Position numbers and translations under genes: made by a program
In this document: one piece after another, positions 42,012 through 51,284 of the stretch
Numbering within the stretch: the first letter of the stretch is position 1
How the letters are laid out: every line of letters starts with the position of its first letter
The notes under the pieces: model-generated
Database searches by the model: none
What the model was told of the DNA's origin: nothing
What the model saw: the letters and a program-made list of their open reading frames with translations, nothing else
DNA from: Catellatospora vulcania
GTDB lineage: Bacteria; Actinomycetota; Actinomycetes; Mycobacteriales; Micromonosporaceae
Direction: 5' to 3'
NCBI RefSeq assembly: GCF_009720385.1
Contig: NZ_ML769310.1
Location: 103,662 to 167,661, forward strand
Length of the DNA stretch: 64,000 nucleotides

Positions 42012-42788
42012 ATGACGGGTCGGCTACGTCGTACACGGTGGATCGCGGGTGTCGCCGTGCTGGTGGGCCTGCTGGCGAGCACAGCCGCCGGGCCGGTGCG
42101 GGCCGCCGGGCCGGGACCGCTGTGCGTGGCGCCGACCGGGGAGAGCCTCTACGACACGGGTCCGGTGCTCAGGTGGAACCTGAACACCTACTGGGTCACC
42201 ACCGCCAGTGCGTACTGGTCGGTGGTCTCGGTGCGCGGCTCGCAGGGCTACAACCCCGACCTGGTCTTCCACGATCAGGCGAAGTGCGTGCTGGCGACGA
42301 GCGCCGACGGCTCGGCGACGCGGGTCGACTGGGTCGCGTTCGACAACAACTCGGGGCGGCTGCCGATCGGGTCCTACCCGGCCCGGGTCTTCGGGCACCC
42401 CGGCAACACCAGCCCGGTCAAGTACCAGGTCCAGTTCGTGCAGGGCCGGGCGAGCCTGTCCACCACCAGCGGCTACGCCCAGCCGGTCGGCACCGCGTTC
42501 GCCGATTGGCAGGTCGACATCCGTGACGTCCACCTGACGGCCGGAACGACCTACCTGTTCACCGTCAACGGCGGGGTCAGCTCGGTGCACCTGCTGGGCA
42601 GCACCGGCGAGCCGGCGAGCTGGGCCAGGACCGCGGCGACGGCCGACCGCACCATGGACATCGACCCGGCCGGACCGCTGTACGGGGTGCTCGCGGCGAC
42701 CGCGCCCCGGACCGGCTGGTACGGCCTGCTGTTCGTCCGGGACAGCCCGGTCAACATTCCGCTCACGGTGCACATCGAGGTGGCCTAG
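42012..42788 (+). CDS. Secreted protein of unknown function
   Basis: 258 residues with a Sec signal peptide (RRTRWIAGVAVLVGLLASTAAG, cleavage near VRAA-GPG). The mature part is beta-rich and Trp/Tyr-rich (LRWNLNTYWVTTASAYWSVV, TYLFTVNGGVSSVHL, GWYGLLFVRD), with two cysteines (PLCVAP, AKCVLA) that could form one disulphide. It resembles a secreted PPC- or lectin-like beta-sandwich, but no family can be named. ATG 42012 chosen because the signal peptide starts there. A TetR operator region follows the stop by 3 bases. Confidence 0.65.
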   Translation: MTGRLRRTRWIAGVAVLVGLLASTAAGPVRAAGPGPLCVAPTGESLYDTGPVLRWNLNTYWVTTASAYWSVVSVRGSQGYNPDLVFHDQAKCVLATSADGSATRVDWVAFDNNSGRLPIGSYPARVFGHPGNTSPVKYQVQFVQGRASLSTTSGYAQPVGTAFADWQVDIRDVHLTAGTTYLFTVNGGVSSVHLLGSTGEPASWARTAATADRTMDIDPAGPLYGVLAATAPRTGWYGLLFVRDSPVNIPLTVHIEVA

Positions 42789-42791
42789 AAG

Positions 42792-42813
42792 TTCGCCGAC
42801 ATTTGTTGGCGAA
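42792..42813. promoter_or_regulatory. TetR operator candidate TTCGCCGACA-TT-TGTTGGCGAA
   Basis: 10-base arms matching at 9 of 10 positions with a TT centre. Its right arm includes TTGGCG (42806-42811), which is 18 bases from the -10 at 42830 and thus the probable -35. A repressor here would block the TetR gene at 42842 and the SDR after it. Confidence 0.6.
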
Positions 42814-42829
42814 GTGCCGTTGACCTGGC

Positions 42830-42835
42830 TAGTCT
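42830..42835 (+). promoter_or_regulatory. Leaderless -10 element TAGTCT
   Basis: Ends 6 bases before the GTG of the TetR gene; paired with -35 TTGGCG at an 18-base distance. Confidence 0.5.
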
Positions 42836-42841
42836 GGCCTG

Positions 42842-43456
42842 GTGGGAACGGGAGTGAAGGCCGGGGAGGCGCACAGTCGCGACCCCCGGGCCGTACGTAC
42901 CAGGGCACGGCTCGCTGAGGCGTTCACCGCCGTCGCGGGCCGCCACCCGGGGACCCCGGTGTCGGTGAGCGCGATCGTGGCGGAGGCGGGCCTCAACCGG
43001 TCCTCCTTCTACGCCCATTTCGACACCACGGGCAGCCTGGCCGTGTACGTCCTGGAGCAGGCCCTGCGGGCCATCTCCGAGCAGGACGTGCAGGTCCGGC
43101 TGATCGGCGCGGCCACCGGCCGGGACGCCTCCCGGATCGTGCTCGGGCACATCCTCGACCAGGTCGAGGGCCAGCGCACCGAGCTGCTGGCCGTGTTCGG
43201 CTCGGCCGACGGCGGGGCCGCGACGGCCCGGTTCGGGCGCCAGCTCGCCGACAACATCGGGTACTACTTCCAGCGCCTGCGTTTCGCGCCGACGCGGCCG
43301 CCCGGCGAGCTGGCGACGACCGCCGTGTTCCTCGGCCACGGCCTGGCGGCCGCGATCGTGGACTGGCTCACCGACGCCGACCCGTGCCCGCGCGACGGCC
43401 TGGTCGACCTGCTCGTCGGCCTCGTCCCGAGCTGGGTGGACTCGGCCCCACGCTGA
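42842..43456 (+). CDS. TetR-family regulator
   Basis: 204 residues. Helix-turn-helix near the N-terminus: RTRARLAEAFTAVAGRHPG, then VSAIVAEAGLNRSSFYAHF; the C-terminal domain is TetR_C_33-like, with ELLAVFGSADGG and TAVFLGHGLAAAIVDWL. GTG start on a leaderless transcript. The upstream palindrome suggests autoregulation. The SDR gene starts 37 bases after its stop in the same direction, so the regulator probably controls that enzyme. Confidence 0.85.
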   Translation: MGTGVKAGEAHSRDPRAVRTRARLAEAFTAVAGRHPGTPVSVSAIVAEAGLNRSSFYAHFDTTGSLAVYVLEQALRAISEQDVQVRLIGAATGRDASRIVLGHILDQVEGQRTELLAVFGSADGGAATARFGRQLADNIGYYFQRLRFAPTRPPGELATTAVFLGHGLAAAIVDWLTDADPCPRDGLVDLLVGLVPSWVDSAPR

Positions 43457-43493
43457 CCGCGACACCGCCTTGACGGGATCAACAGGGGGACTC

Positions 43494-44330
43494 ATGGCGA
43501 AGAACTGGCTCATCACCGGAACCTCCAGCGGTTTCGGCTACGAACTCACCCGGGCCGTGCTGGAGCACGGCGACCACGTCGTCGCCACCGCCCGCCGACC
43601 CGAAACCCTCGACGACCTGGTACGCAAGTACGGCGACCAGATCCGTGCGGTGGCCCTGGACGTCACCGACCCCGCGGCGTCGCGTGCCGCCGTGCAGGCG
43701 ACCGTCGACGCGTTCGGCAGTCTCGACATCGTCGTGAACAACGCCGGCTACGCCGTGTCCGGGTCGCTGGAGGAGACGCCGGACGAGGACTTCCGCGCTC
43801 AGATCGAGACGAACCTGTTCGGCGTCGTCAACGTCACCAAGGCCGCGCTGCCGGTGCTGCGGGCGCAGCGGCACGGGCACGTCATCCAGTTCTCGTCCAT
43901 CGGCGGGCGGGTCGGCGGCACGCCGGGGCTCGGGGCGTACCAGACCGCGAAGTTCGGTGTGGAGGGCTACTCCGAGGTGCTCGCCAACGAGGTCAGGCCG
44001 TTCGGGGTGAAGGTCACCATCGTGGAGCCGGGCGGGTTCCGCACCAAATGGAGTGGCGGGGCGTCGCAGCTAGCGGCCCCGGTGGGGCCCGACTACGAGC
44101 CGTCCGTCGGCGCGATGCTGAAGTTTCGCGAGCAGTACGTCGAACCCGGCGACCCGGTGAGGGCCGCGAGGGTGATCATCGACCTCGCCGGCTCCGACGA
44201 TCCGCCGCTGCGGCTGCTGCTCGGCTCCGACGCGCTGAGCCGGGCCCGCGAGTCCGCGGCGGCCCGCGCCGCCGAGACGGAGAAGTGGGCCGAGGTCACC
44301 GTCTCGACGGACTACCCGGCCCAGGCCTGA
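43494..44330 (+). CDS. SDR-family oxidoreductase (TetR-linked)
   Basis: 278-residue short-chain dehydrogenase/reductase of the group often annotated as oxidoreductase YhdF/SDR after TetR. Cofactor motif TGTSSGFG, TARRPETLDDL after strand 2 (Arg, NADPH-type), NNAGYAV, IQFSSIGG, catalytic YQTAK and EPGGFRTKW. GGGGGA precedes ATG 43494. Co-directional with the TetR gene. It ends in a perfect palindrome shared with the convergent aldo/keto reductase gene. Substrate unknown. Confidence 0.9.
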   Translation: MAKNWLITGTSSGFGYELTRAVLEHGDHVVATARRPETLDDLVRKYGDQIRAVALDVTDPAASRAAVQATVDAFGSLDIVVNNAGYAVSGSLEETPDEDFRAQIETNLFGVVNVTKAALPVLRAQRHGHVIQFSSIGGRVGGTPGLGAYQTAKFGVEGYSEVLANEVRPFGVKVTIVEPGGFRTKWSGGASQLAAPVGPDYEPSVGAMLKFREQYVEPGDPVRAARVIIDLAGSDDPPLRLLLGSDALSRARESAAARAAETEKWAEVTVSTDYPAQA

Positions 44331-44334
44331 CGTC

Positions 44335-44370
44335 CGGTGGGGCCACGCCAGGCCTGGCGTGGCCCCACCG
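44335..44370. terminator. 36-base perfect palindrome between convergent genes
   Basis: 18-base arms with no loop (CGGTGGGGCCACGCCAGG and its exact complement) starting 4 bases after the SDR stop and ending 3 bases before the AKR stop. A bidirectional terminator is the obvious reading; the absence of even one mismatch is striking. Confidence 0.75.
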
Positions 44371-44373
44371 GGC

Positions 44374-45240
44374 TCAGCGGCCGACGGCGTCGAGTTCGGC
44401 GACCGCGTCGGCGGGCAGCACGAGGTCGGCCGCCGCGATGTTCTCGCGCAGGTGTTCCCGCGACGACGTGCCCGGGATCAGCAGGATGGTGGGGGAGCGC
44501 TGCAGCAGCCAGGCCAGCGCCACCTGGTGCGGCGTCGCGCCCAGCCGGGCCGCGACGTCGTCGAGCACCCCCGACTGCAGCGGGGTGAACCCGCCCAGCG
44601 GGAAGAACGGCGTGAACGCCACCCCCTCCCGCGCGCAGCGGTCGACCAGCTCGTCGTCGTCGCGCCGGGCCACGTTGTAGAGGTTCTGCACGCATACCAC
44701 CGGCGCGATCGACTGCGCCTCGGTGAGCTGCTCCGGCGACACCCCGCTCACGCCCAGATGCCGGATCAGGCCCTGTTCGCGCAGCTCCGCGAGCACGGTG
44801 AACGGCTCGGCGAGCGAGCCCGGCGTCGGCCGCTCGACGCCGCCGACCCGCAGATTGACCACGTCGAGCGCGTCCACGCCGAGCCGCCGCAGATTGTCGT
44901 GCACGGCCTCGGTCAGCTCGCTCCGCGACAGCGCCTGCGGCCAGGACTTGTCCGGCCCGCGCCGCGCGCCGACCTTCGTCGCGATCCGCAGCTGTGCCGG
45001 ATAGGGGTGCAGCGCCTCATGGATCAGCTCGTTGACCGTGTACGGCCCGTAGTAGTCGCTGGTGTCGATGTGGGTGACACCCCGGTCCACCGCCTCGCGC
45101 AGCACGGCCACCGCTTCGGCGGGGTCCCGGGGCGGGCCCCACACCCCCGGCCCGGCCAGCTGCATCGCGCCGTAGCCCAGCCGGCTCAGCGTCAGATCGT
45201 CGGCGAGCGTGAGCGCTCCCCCGGGAACAGGTGTCGACAT
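44374..45240 (-). CDS. Aldo/keto reductase, variant active site
   Basis: 288-residue barrel reductase. The tetrad Asp and Tyr are in THIDTSDYYGPY and the Lys in RIATKVGARRG, but the position of the usual catalytic His reads Asn (DVVNLRVGG). That replacement occurs in a recognised subgroup of bacterial AKRs, so activity is not excluded. GVSGVSPEQLTEAQSI and ILLIPGTSSREHLREN close the cofactor site. ATG 45240 with GAGGAAGCC upstream. Possibly in one transcript with the PfkB kinase that precedes it by about 100 bases. Confidence 0.86.
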   Translation of the reverse strand: MSTPVPGGALTLADDLTLSRLGYGAMQLAGPGVWGPPRDPAEAVAVLREAVDRGVTHIDTSDYYGPYTVNELIHEALHPYPAQLRIATKVGARRGPDKSWPQALSRSELTEAVHDNLRRLGVDALDVVNLRVGGVERPTPGSLAEPFTVLAELREQGLIRHLGVSGVSPEQLTEAQSIAPVVCVQNLYNVARRDDDELVDRCAREGVAFTPFFPLGGFTPLQSGVLDDVAARLGATPHQVALAWLLQRSPTILLIPGTSSREHLRENIAAADLVLPADAVAELDAVGR

Positions 45241-45347
45241 GGCTTCCTCTTTCGCGCGGCCGGCGGTCTTCTGATCAACGACCGGACCGGCCCGGGTGCA
45301 TCGGGACCGGTGTCGCGCTCGCTCGACGTGCCGCGAGCCGCGCTGGA

Positions 45348-46259
45348 TCAGGCAGCCGTGCGGGCCCGCTCCACCGCTGCGGCGAGCTGCGCGGAGGTGA
45401 TCAGCTCCTCATGGGTGCCGGCCGCCCCGCACGCGAACGCGCCGGACACCGACCCGGCCAGCACGCACTCCTCGATCGGCCGGCCGGTCAGCCAGCGGCT
45501 CATGAAGGCGGTGCTGAACCCGTCGCCCGCCCCGTTGCTGTCGAGCACCGGCCGCTCGGGGACGACCGCCGGAAAGCGGCGCACCTCGGGCGCTTGCCGG
45601 GTGGCGACGCGGCAGCCGGCCGCGCCCTCGGTCGCCACGGCCACCTGCGCCCGGCCGGTGCGGAGCACGGCGAGCAGGATGTCGTCGATCCGCTCCGGCG
45701 CCGCCTCGGCGCTGAGGAACACCAGGTCGGCGGCGCGGGCCAGCGGCCATACCCAGTCGAGTTCGCCGTCCCAGGCGTGCAGGTCGGTGGAGGTGGTGAC
45801 GCCCAGCCGGCGGGCGTCGGCGAACGCGCCCGCGGCCCGTGGCCCGGCGACGTGGACGTGCCGGGAGCGTTGCAGGAACGGCAGATAGAAGTCCTGCGGC
45901 AGGACCAGGTCGTGCGGGTGGCGGCCGTCGAAGAACGAGAACCGGCGGCCCGCCTTGTCGACCAGGTTCACGGCCCGTGGCGTGCCGTTGGGGGCGGTGC
46001 GGTGGCTGAAGTCCAGGCCCAGCTCGGCGTACCGGGCCAGCACCAGCGCGCCGAGCATGTCGTCGCCGAGGAAGTCGGCCAGTTTGGTGCGCAGTCCCAG
46101 GGCGTGGAAGCCCAGCGCGACGCCGTTGCCGGAGTGCGCCACGTAGTCCCGGATCGGCGGCACGGGCAGGAAGTCACCCGGCGGCACCGCGAGCTCCGGC
46201 ACCTGCACGATGGTGTCCACCCCGACCCCGCCGAGCACCAGCACGTCGTACGTGGACAT
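45348..46259 (-). CDS. PfkB-family carbohydrate/nucleoside kinase
   Basis: 303-residue ribokinase-fold kinase. Signature 1 near the N-terminus (VAHSGNGVALGFHALGLRT) and the ATP/catalytic signature 2 DSNGAGDGFSTAFMSRWL, with the catalytic base Asp in GAGDGF. VLVLGGVGVDTIV is the first strand. It phosphorylates a sugar or nucleoside hydroxyl; the PfkB group is too broad for a substrate guess. ATG 46259 (MSTYDVLVLGG) is chosen by family start, although a longer frame exists. Divergent from the TetR gene at 46440. Confidence 0.87.
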   Translation of the reverse strand: MSTYDVLVLGGVGVDTIVQVPELAVPPGDFLPVPPIRDYVAHSGNGVALGFHALGLRTKLADFLGDDMLGALVLARYAELGLDFSHRTAPNGTPRAVNLVDKAGRRFSFFDGRHPHDLVLPQDFYLPFLQRSRHVHVAGPRAAGAFADARRLGVTTSTDLHAWDGELDWVWPLARAADLVFLSAEAAPERIDDILLAVLRTGRAQVAVATEGAAGCRVATRQAPEVRRFPAVVPERPVLDSNGAGDGFSTAFMSRWLTGRPIEECVLAGSVSGAFACGAAGTHEELITSAQLAAAVERARTAA

Positions 46260-46409
46260 GGCAGACCGCCTCCCCGATGTGTGTGGGCATGCACCCGGAG
46301 CGGCGGGCCCGCCCACCCTAACCGCACCTTTGATCTATCCGCAGCCCCTGAGCCATGATGCCGCCCGGCCGTCCGGAGTCGCCCACGACGCGGCGGTGCC
46401 CGCCCATGT

Positions 46410-46424
46410 GCGAACGCCGTTCGC
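46410..46424. promoter_or_regulatory. Inverted repeat GCGAAC-N3-GTTCGC
   Basis: Perfect 6-base arms ending 3 bases before the -10 of the TetR gene at 46440, so it spans the -35 to -10 spacer. Suits autoregulation by that TetR protein. Confidence 0.5.
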
Positions 46425-46427
46425 GGT

Positions 46428-46433
46428 TAGAGT
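46428..46433 (+). promoter_or_regulatory. Leaderless -10 element TAGAGT
   Basis: Ends 6 bases before the GTG of the TetR gene, without an intervening ribosome site. Confidence 0.5.
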
Positions 46434-46439
46434 GGTGGG

Positions 46440-47111
46440 GTGACGGTTGGTCAGCAGGGGCGCGGCCCGTCGATCTGGGCCAGGCCGCAGCGGGGCGCCC
46501 GCGGACCCTCGCCGGAGCACCGGCTGGTCGACATCGCCGGGGCCGCGATCCGGCTGGCGTCCGCGGGCGGGCTGGCCGCCGTGTCCATGCGCGCCGTCGC
46601 GGGCGAGCTGAACACCACCGCCAGCACGCTGTACCGCTACGTCGCCTCCCGCGACGAACTGCTCGACCTCATGGTCGACACCGCCATGGCCGGCTTCGCG
46701 TACACCCCCGGCGGCGGCCGGGACTGGCTCGCCGAACTGGTCCGTGTCGCCGAGGCCACCCGCGCGCACTACGTGGCGCAGCCCTGGCTGCTCGACGCGG
46801 TGCCCACCGGTTCCGTGCCGGGCCCGAACACGTTGCTGTGGTTCGAGCACTGTCTACAGGCGATGGCCGCACTCGACCGGACTCCGCTGCAGAAGATGGA
46901 AGCCGTCGGCGTGCTCAACGGTGTGATCATGCTGTTCGCGCGCAGCGCCACCACGCCCGCGGCCATCGACTTCGGCGCCCTGGACCCGGCCCGCCACCCG
47001 CTGCTGACCGCGACGCTCACCGGCACGGCCCCCGGCGCGCCCACCGCCGACCTGTTCGAGCGCACCATCCGCGCCCTGCTCGGCGGCCTGCTCGCCGACC
47101 GCGCCGGCTAG
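46440..47111 (+). CDS. TetR-family regulator
   Basis: 223 residues. DNA-binding domain: HRLVDIAGAAIRLASAGG, then RAVAGELNTTASTLYRYVASRDELLDLMVD. The C-terminal domain has WFEHCLQAMAALDRTPLQK and GVIMLFARS, as in the TetR_C_11-like group. A Gly/Arg-rich N-terminal extension of 25 residues precedes the fold. Leaderless GTG start. The operator-like repeat at 46410 suggests it controls itself and perhaps the divergent PfkB kinase gene. Confidence 0.85.
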   Translation: MTVGQQGRGPSIWARPQRGARGPSPEHRLVDIAGAAIRLASAGGLAAVSMRAVAGELNTTASTLYRYVASRDELLDLMVDTAMAGFAYTPGGGRDWLAELVRVAEATRAHYVAQPWLLDAVPTGSVPGPNTLLWFEHCLQAMAALDRTPLQKMEAVGVLNGVIMLFARSATTPAAIDFGALDPARHPLLTATLTGTAPGAPTADLFERTIRALLGGLLADRAG

Positions 47112-47284
47112 CCGCAAGCCCCTGGCCGGCCCGCCGGGTCCTGTCCGGCGAGGCAGTGCGCCGACCGGCTGAGCCCGAGGTCTTCAGCGACGGGCTGCCC
47201 AGCGCGATCTGGACCTGAGCGACACGGCTGATTCCGCGCCCCGGCATAGGATCACGGCGGCGGCACGTGGACCGAGGAGGCGAT

Positions 47285-47779
47285 GTGGACACCGTACGGA
47301 TGGTCCTGCTGGTAGGGGCGACGGTGACGATGGGGATCATGGCGGGTGTGTTCGGCCTGTACTCGCACACCGTCATGCCCGGCCTGCGCCGTACCGACGA
47401 CCGGACGTTCGTGGGCGCGTTCCAGGCACTGGACCGGGCGATCATCAACCCGTGGTTCATGCTCGGCGGCTTTCTCGGCGCGCTCGTGCTCACCGCCGCG
47501 TCCGCGGTGCTGCTGCTCGGGCCCGGCGGCGCGGCGCTGGCCTGGACCATCGCCGCGCTCGTGCTGTACCTGGTCGTCGTCGTCATCACGGGCGCCGTCA
47601 ACGTGCCGATGAACAATGCCATCAAGGCGGCCGGCGATCCGGACGAGATCGCTGACCTCGCCGCCGTGCGGGCCCGGTTCGACGAGGCCAGGTGGTCGCG
47701 GTGGAACCATGTCCGCACCGTGGCGACCACGGTCGCACTGATCTGCCTCACCGTCGCGCTGCTGCATTACGGCCGCTGA
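47285..47779 (+). CDS. DUF1772-family membrane protein
   Basis: 164 residues with four hydrophobic helices (about 5-27, 52-74, 80-102 and 142-161). The DUF1772 features are present: TVMPGLRRTDDRTFVGAFQALD, INPWFMLGGFLGA and the conserved GAVNVPMNNAIKAAGD. Function unknown; the family is described as anthrone-oxygenase-like. GAGGAGG lies before GTG 47285 and TAGGAT at 47247 is the likely -10. It ends one base before the stop of a decayed HAD gene on the other strand. Confidence 0.87.
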   Translation: MDTVRMVLLVGATVTMGIMAGVFGLYSHTVMPGLRRTDDRTFVGAFQALDRAIINPWFMLGGFLGALVLTAASAVLLLGPGGAALAWTIAALVLYLVVVVITGAVNVPMNNAIKAAGDPDEIADLAAVRARFDEARWSRWNHVRTVATTVALICLTVALLHYGR

Positions 47780-47780
47780 G

Positions 47781-48162
47781 TCAGCCGAGCAGGGCCAGGG
47801 CCTCCGCCGGCCGGGCCAGGGTGTGGTCGGCAGGCTCCCGCGCGTCGTACAGGTGGCCCCAGGCGGCCGCCGCGCCGATGCTGCCGGCTGCCGTGGCCGC
47901 GCGCAGATCCAGCGGAGAGTCTCCGATGTAGGCGACCGCGCCCGGTGCGACCCCGAGTCGCTCCGCGGCCAGCAGCACCCCGTCTCCGGCCGGTTCGGGC
48001 CGCCGCACGTCGTCCCCGCCGACCAGCACGTCGACGGTCAGCCCGGCGGCGTCGAGCAGCATCCGCGCGCCGCGGGTGCTCGCCCCGGTGAACACCGCGA
48101 CCGTCCGGCCCGTCGTGCGCAGGGCGGTCCTCCTCCGGCAGCCGGCCCTGGAGATCGAATAC
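47781..48162 (-). pseudogene. HAD-family hydrolase, truncated and frameshifted
   Basis: The C-terminal half of a Gph-like phosphatase is readable: TVAVFTGASTRGARMLLDAA (motif II region), RRPEPAGDGVLLAAERLG (Pro-Glu at the usual KPxP motif III position) and AYIGDSPLDLRAATAAG (motif IV GDSxxD). The N-terminal DxDGT nucleophile and the cap domain are missing. Just upstream, in another frame, VFDLQGRL (about 48140-48162) looks like a corrupted VFDLDGTL, which would make this a deletion-plus-frameshift remnant. The divergent YchJ-like gene begins 47 bases further on. Without the nucleophile it cannot be an active phosphatase. Confidence 0.6.
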
Positions 48163-48208
48163 GGGCGGTGGGTGTCCCGCGGGAGACGGGGCGGGCGGAT
48201 GGGCCACC

Positions 48209-48619
48209 ATGGTGACCATGGCACGTGCACGCAGGAAGCCCGACCCGCAGCCCGCCACCTGCCCCTGCGGAACCGGGCAGCCCTACGACGAGTGCTGCGG
48301 GCGCTGGCACCGCGGCGGCGAGGCCCCGACGGCGGAGCAGCTGATGCGCTCGCGGTTCAGCGCGTTCGCGCTCGGCGAAGCGGCGTATCTGCTGCGCAGC
48401 TGGCACTCCAGCACCAGGCCGCGGGAGCTGGACCTGACCGGCGGCCCCCGCTACACCGCGCTGGAGGTGCTGGCCACCGACCGCGGGAGCATGTTCGACA
48501 CCGAGGGGACCGTGCTGTTCCGGGCCCACTACCGCGACGGCGGCCGGCCGGGCGTGCTGGAGGAGCACAGCCGGTTCCTGCGCGAGGGCGGCCATTGGCG
48601 GTACGTGAACCCGGTCTGA
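48209..48619 (+). CDS. YchJ-family SEC-C metal-binding protein
   Basis: 136 residues of the UPF0225/YchJ family. The SEC-C zinc motif is CPCGTGQPYDECCG near the N-terminus, followed by APTAEQLMRSRFSAFALGEA, YLLRSWHSSTRP and the closing GHWRYVNP, all diagnostic. Cytoplasmic; proposed nucleic-acid or protein binding, real role unknown. Starts at 48209 (ATG), 48212 (GTG) or 48218 (ATG) are in frame; the last, MARARRKPD, may be the true one. No partner gene. Confidence 0.88.
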   Translation: MVTMARARRKPDPQPATCPCGTGQPYDECCGRWHRGGEAPTAEQLMRSRFSAFALGEAAYLLRSWHSSTRPRELDLTGGPRYTALEVLATDRGSMFDTEGTVLFRAHYRDGGRPGVLEEHSRFLREGGHWRYVNPV

Positions 48620-48661
48620 CCTCACCCGCTGATCTCGCAGCAGCACCCGCCTCCGCATAAT

Positions 48662-48686
48662 AAAATCAAGCACGCTTGACTTTTTT
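48662..48686. promoter_or_regulatory. Palindrome TCAAGC-AC-GCTTGA with A- and T-tracts
   Basis: TCAAGCACGCTTGA (48666-48679) is flanked by AAAA and by TTTTTT. Read forward it has the form of an intrinsic terminator after the YchJ gene, rare in this GC-rich DNA. It also contains TTGACT (48676-48681), a good -35 for the carboxylase operon that starts at 48731, so it may be the operator of the TetR protein encoded at that operon's end. Both uses are compatible. Confidence 0.55.
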
Positions 48687-48730
48687 ATGGCCCGGGGGAA
48701 GGGTGGAGCCGACTGGAGGGAGCACCACTG

Positions 48731-49543
48731 ATGCCGGAGATCGAGGCGCTGCTGGCCGATCTCGACGCCGAGAGCGCCGACGCCGACCGGCTCGTCGCCG
48801 AGCTGGCCCCGGACCGGTGGGCGACGCCGACCCCCGCCGCGGGCTGGACCGTCGCGCACCAGATCGGCCATCTGCTGTGGACCGACGAGCGCTCGCTGCT
48901 GGCCGCCACCGACCCCGAGGGCTTCGGGCAGGCGCTGGAGGAGATCGCGAACTCGCCCGACCCGCTGCGTTTCGTCGACGCCGGAGCCGAACAGCTCGCC
49001 GTGCTCCCACCCGAACAGCTGCTGGCCCGCTGGCGCGAGACCCGGGCCGCGCTGCGGGCCGCGCTCGCCGCCGTCCCGCCCGGCACCCGCCTGCCCTGGT
49101 ACGGCCCGCCGATGAGCGCCGCCTCCATGGCCACCGCCCGCATCATGGAGACCTGGGCCCACGGCCAGGACCTCGCCGACACCTTCGGGGTCACCCGGCA
49201 GCCGACCGGGCGGCTACGCCACGTCGCGCACATCGGCGTACGCGCCCGCGACTTCGCCTACGCCGCCCACGGCCTCGACGCGCCCATCGCACCGTTCCAC
49301 GTCCGGCTCACCGGCCCCGACGGCGACGAGTGGACCTGGGGAGACGAGCACGCCGCGCAGCACGTCACCGGCCCCGCGCTCGACTTCTGCCTGCTGGTGA
49401 CCCAGCGCAGGCACCGCGCCGACCTCGCCGTCAGAGCCGAGGGCGACGACGCCGACCGCTGGCTGGACATCGCCCAGGCGTTCGCCGGGCCACCCGGGCC
49501 CGGCCGTGCTCCCGGCCGGTTCGCCTCGGAGGGCGCCGCATGA
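48731..49543 (+). CDS. TIGR03084 / maleylpyruvate-isomerase-like metal-binding protein
   Basis: 270 residues, DinB/mycothiol-dependent maleylpyruvate isomerase superfamily, TIGR03084 group. Conserved segments: [33 protein letters not shown] (metal-binding His), [19 protein letters not shown] (second His) and [21 protein letters not shown] four-helix bundle that binds zinc or nickel; mycothiol may be the cofactor, but activity is unproved. First gene of the acyl-CoA carboxylase operon. GGAGGGAGCACC precedes ATG 48731. Its stop overlaps the ATG of a 17-residue bridging ORF. Confidence 0.87.
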   Translation: MPEIEALLADLDAESADADRLVAELAPDRWATPTPAAGWTVAHQIGHLLWTDERSLLAATDPEGFGQALEEIANSPDPLRFVDAGAEQLAVLPPEQLLARWRETRAALRAALAAVPPGTRLPWYGPPMSAASMATARIMETWAHGQDLADTFGVTRQPTGRLRHVAHIGVRARDFAYAAHGLDAPIAPFHVRLTGPDGDEWTWGDEHAAQHVTGPALDFCLLVTQRRHRADLAVRAEGDDADRWLDIAQAFAGPPGPGRAPGRFASEGAA

Positions 49544-49589
49544 GCGGGCAGACCGGGCCGCGCGCTTCGGCCGCACGTGAGGTGCGGGC

Positions 49590-49593
<4 letters not shown>
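49540..49593 (+). CDS. 17-residue bridging micro-ORF
   Basis: [21 protein letters not shown] overlaps at both ends join it to the TIGR03084 gene (49540-49543) and to atuA (49590-49593). GTGAGG inside it is the ribosome site for AtuA. Same arrangement as 12129-12200. It probably serves termination-reinitiation; the peptide need have no function. Confidence 0.45.
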
Positions 49594-51280
<1,687 letters not shown>

Positions 51281-51284
<4 letters not shown>

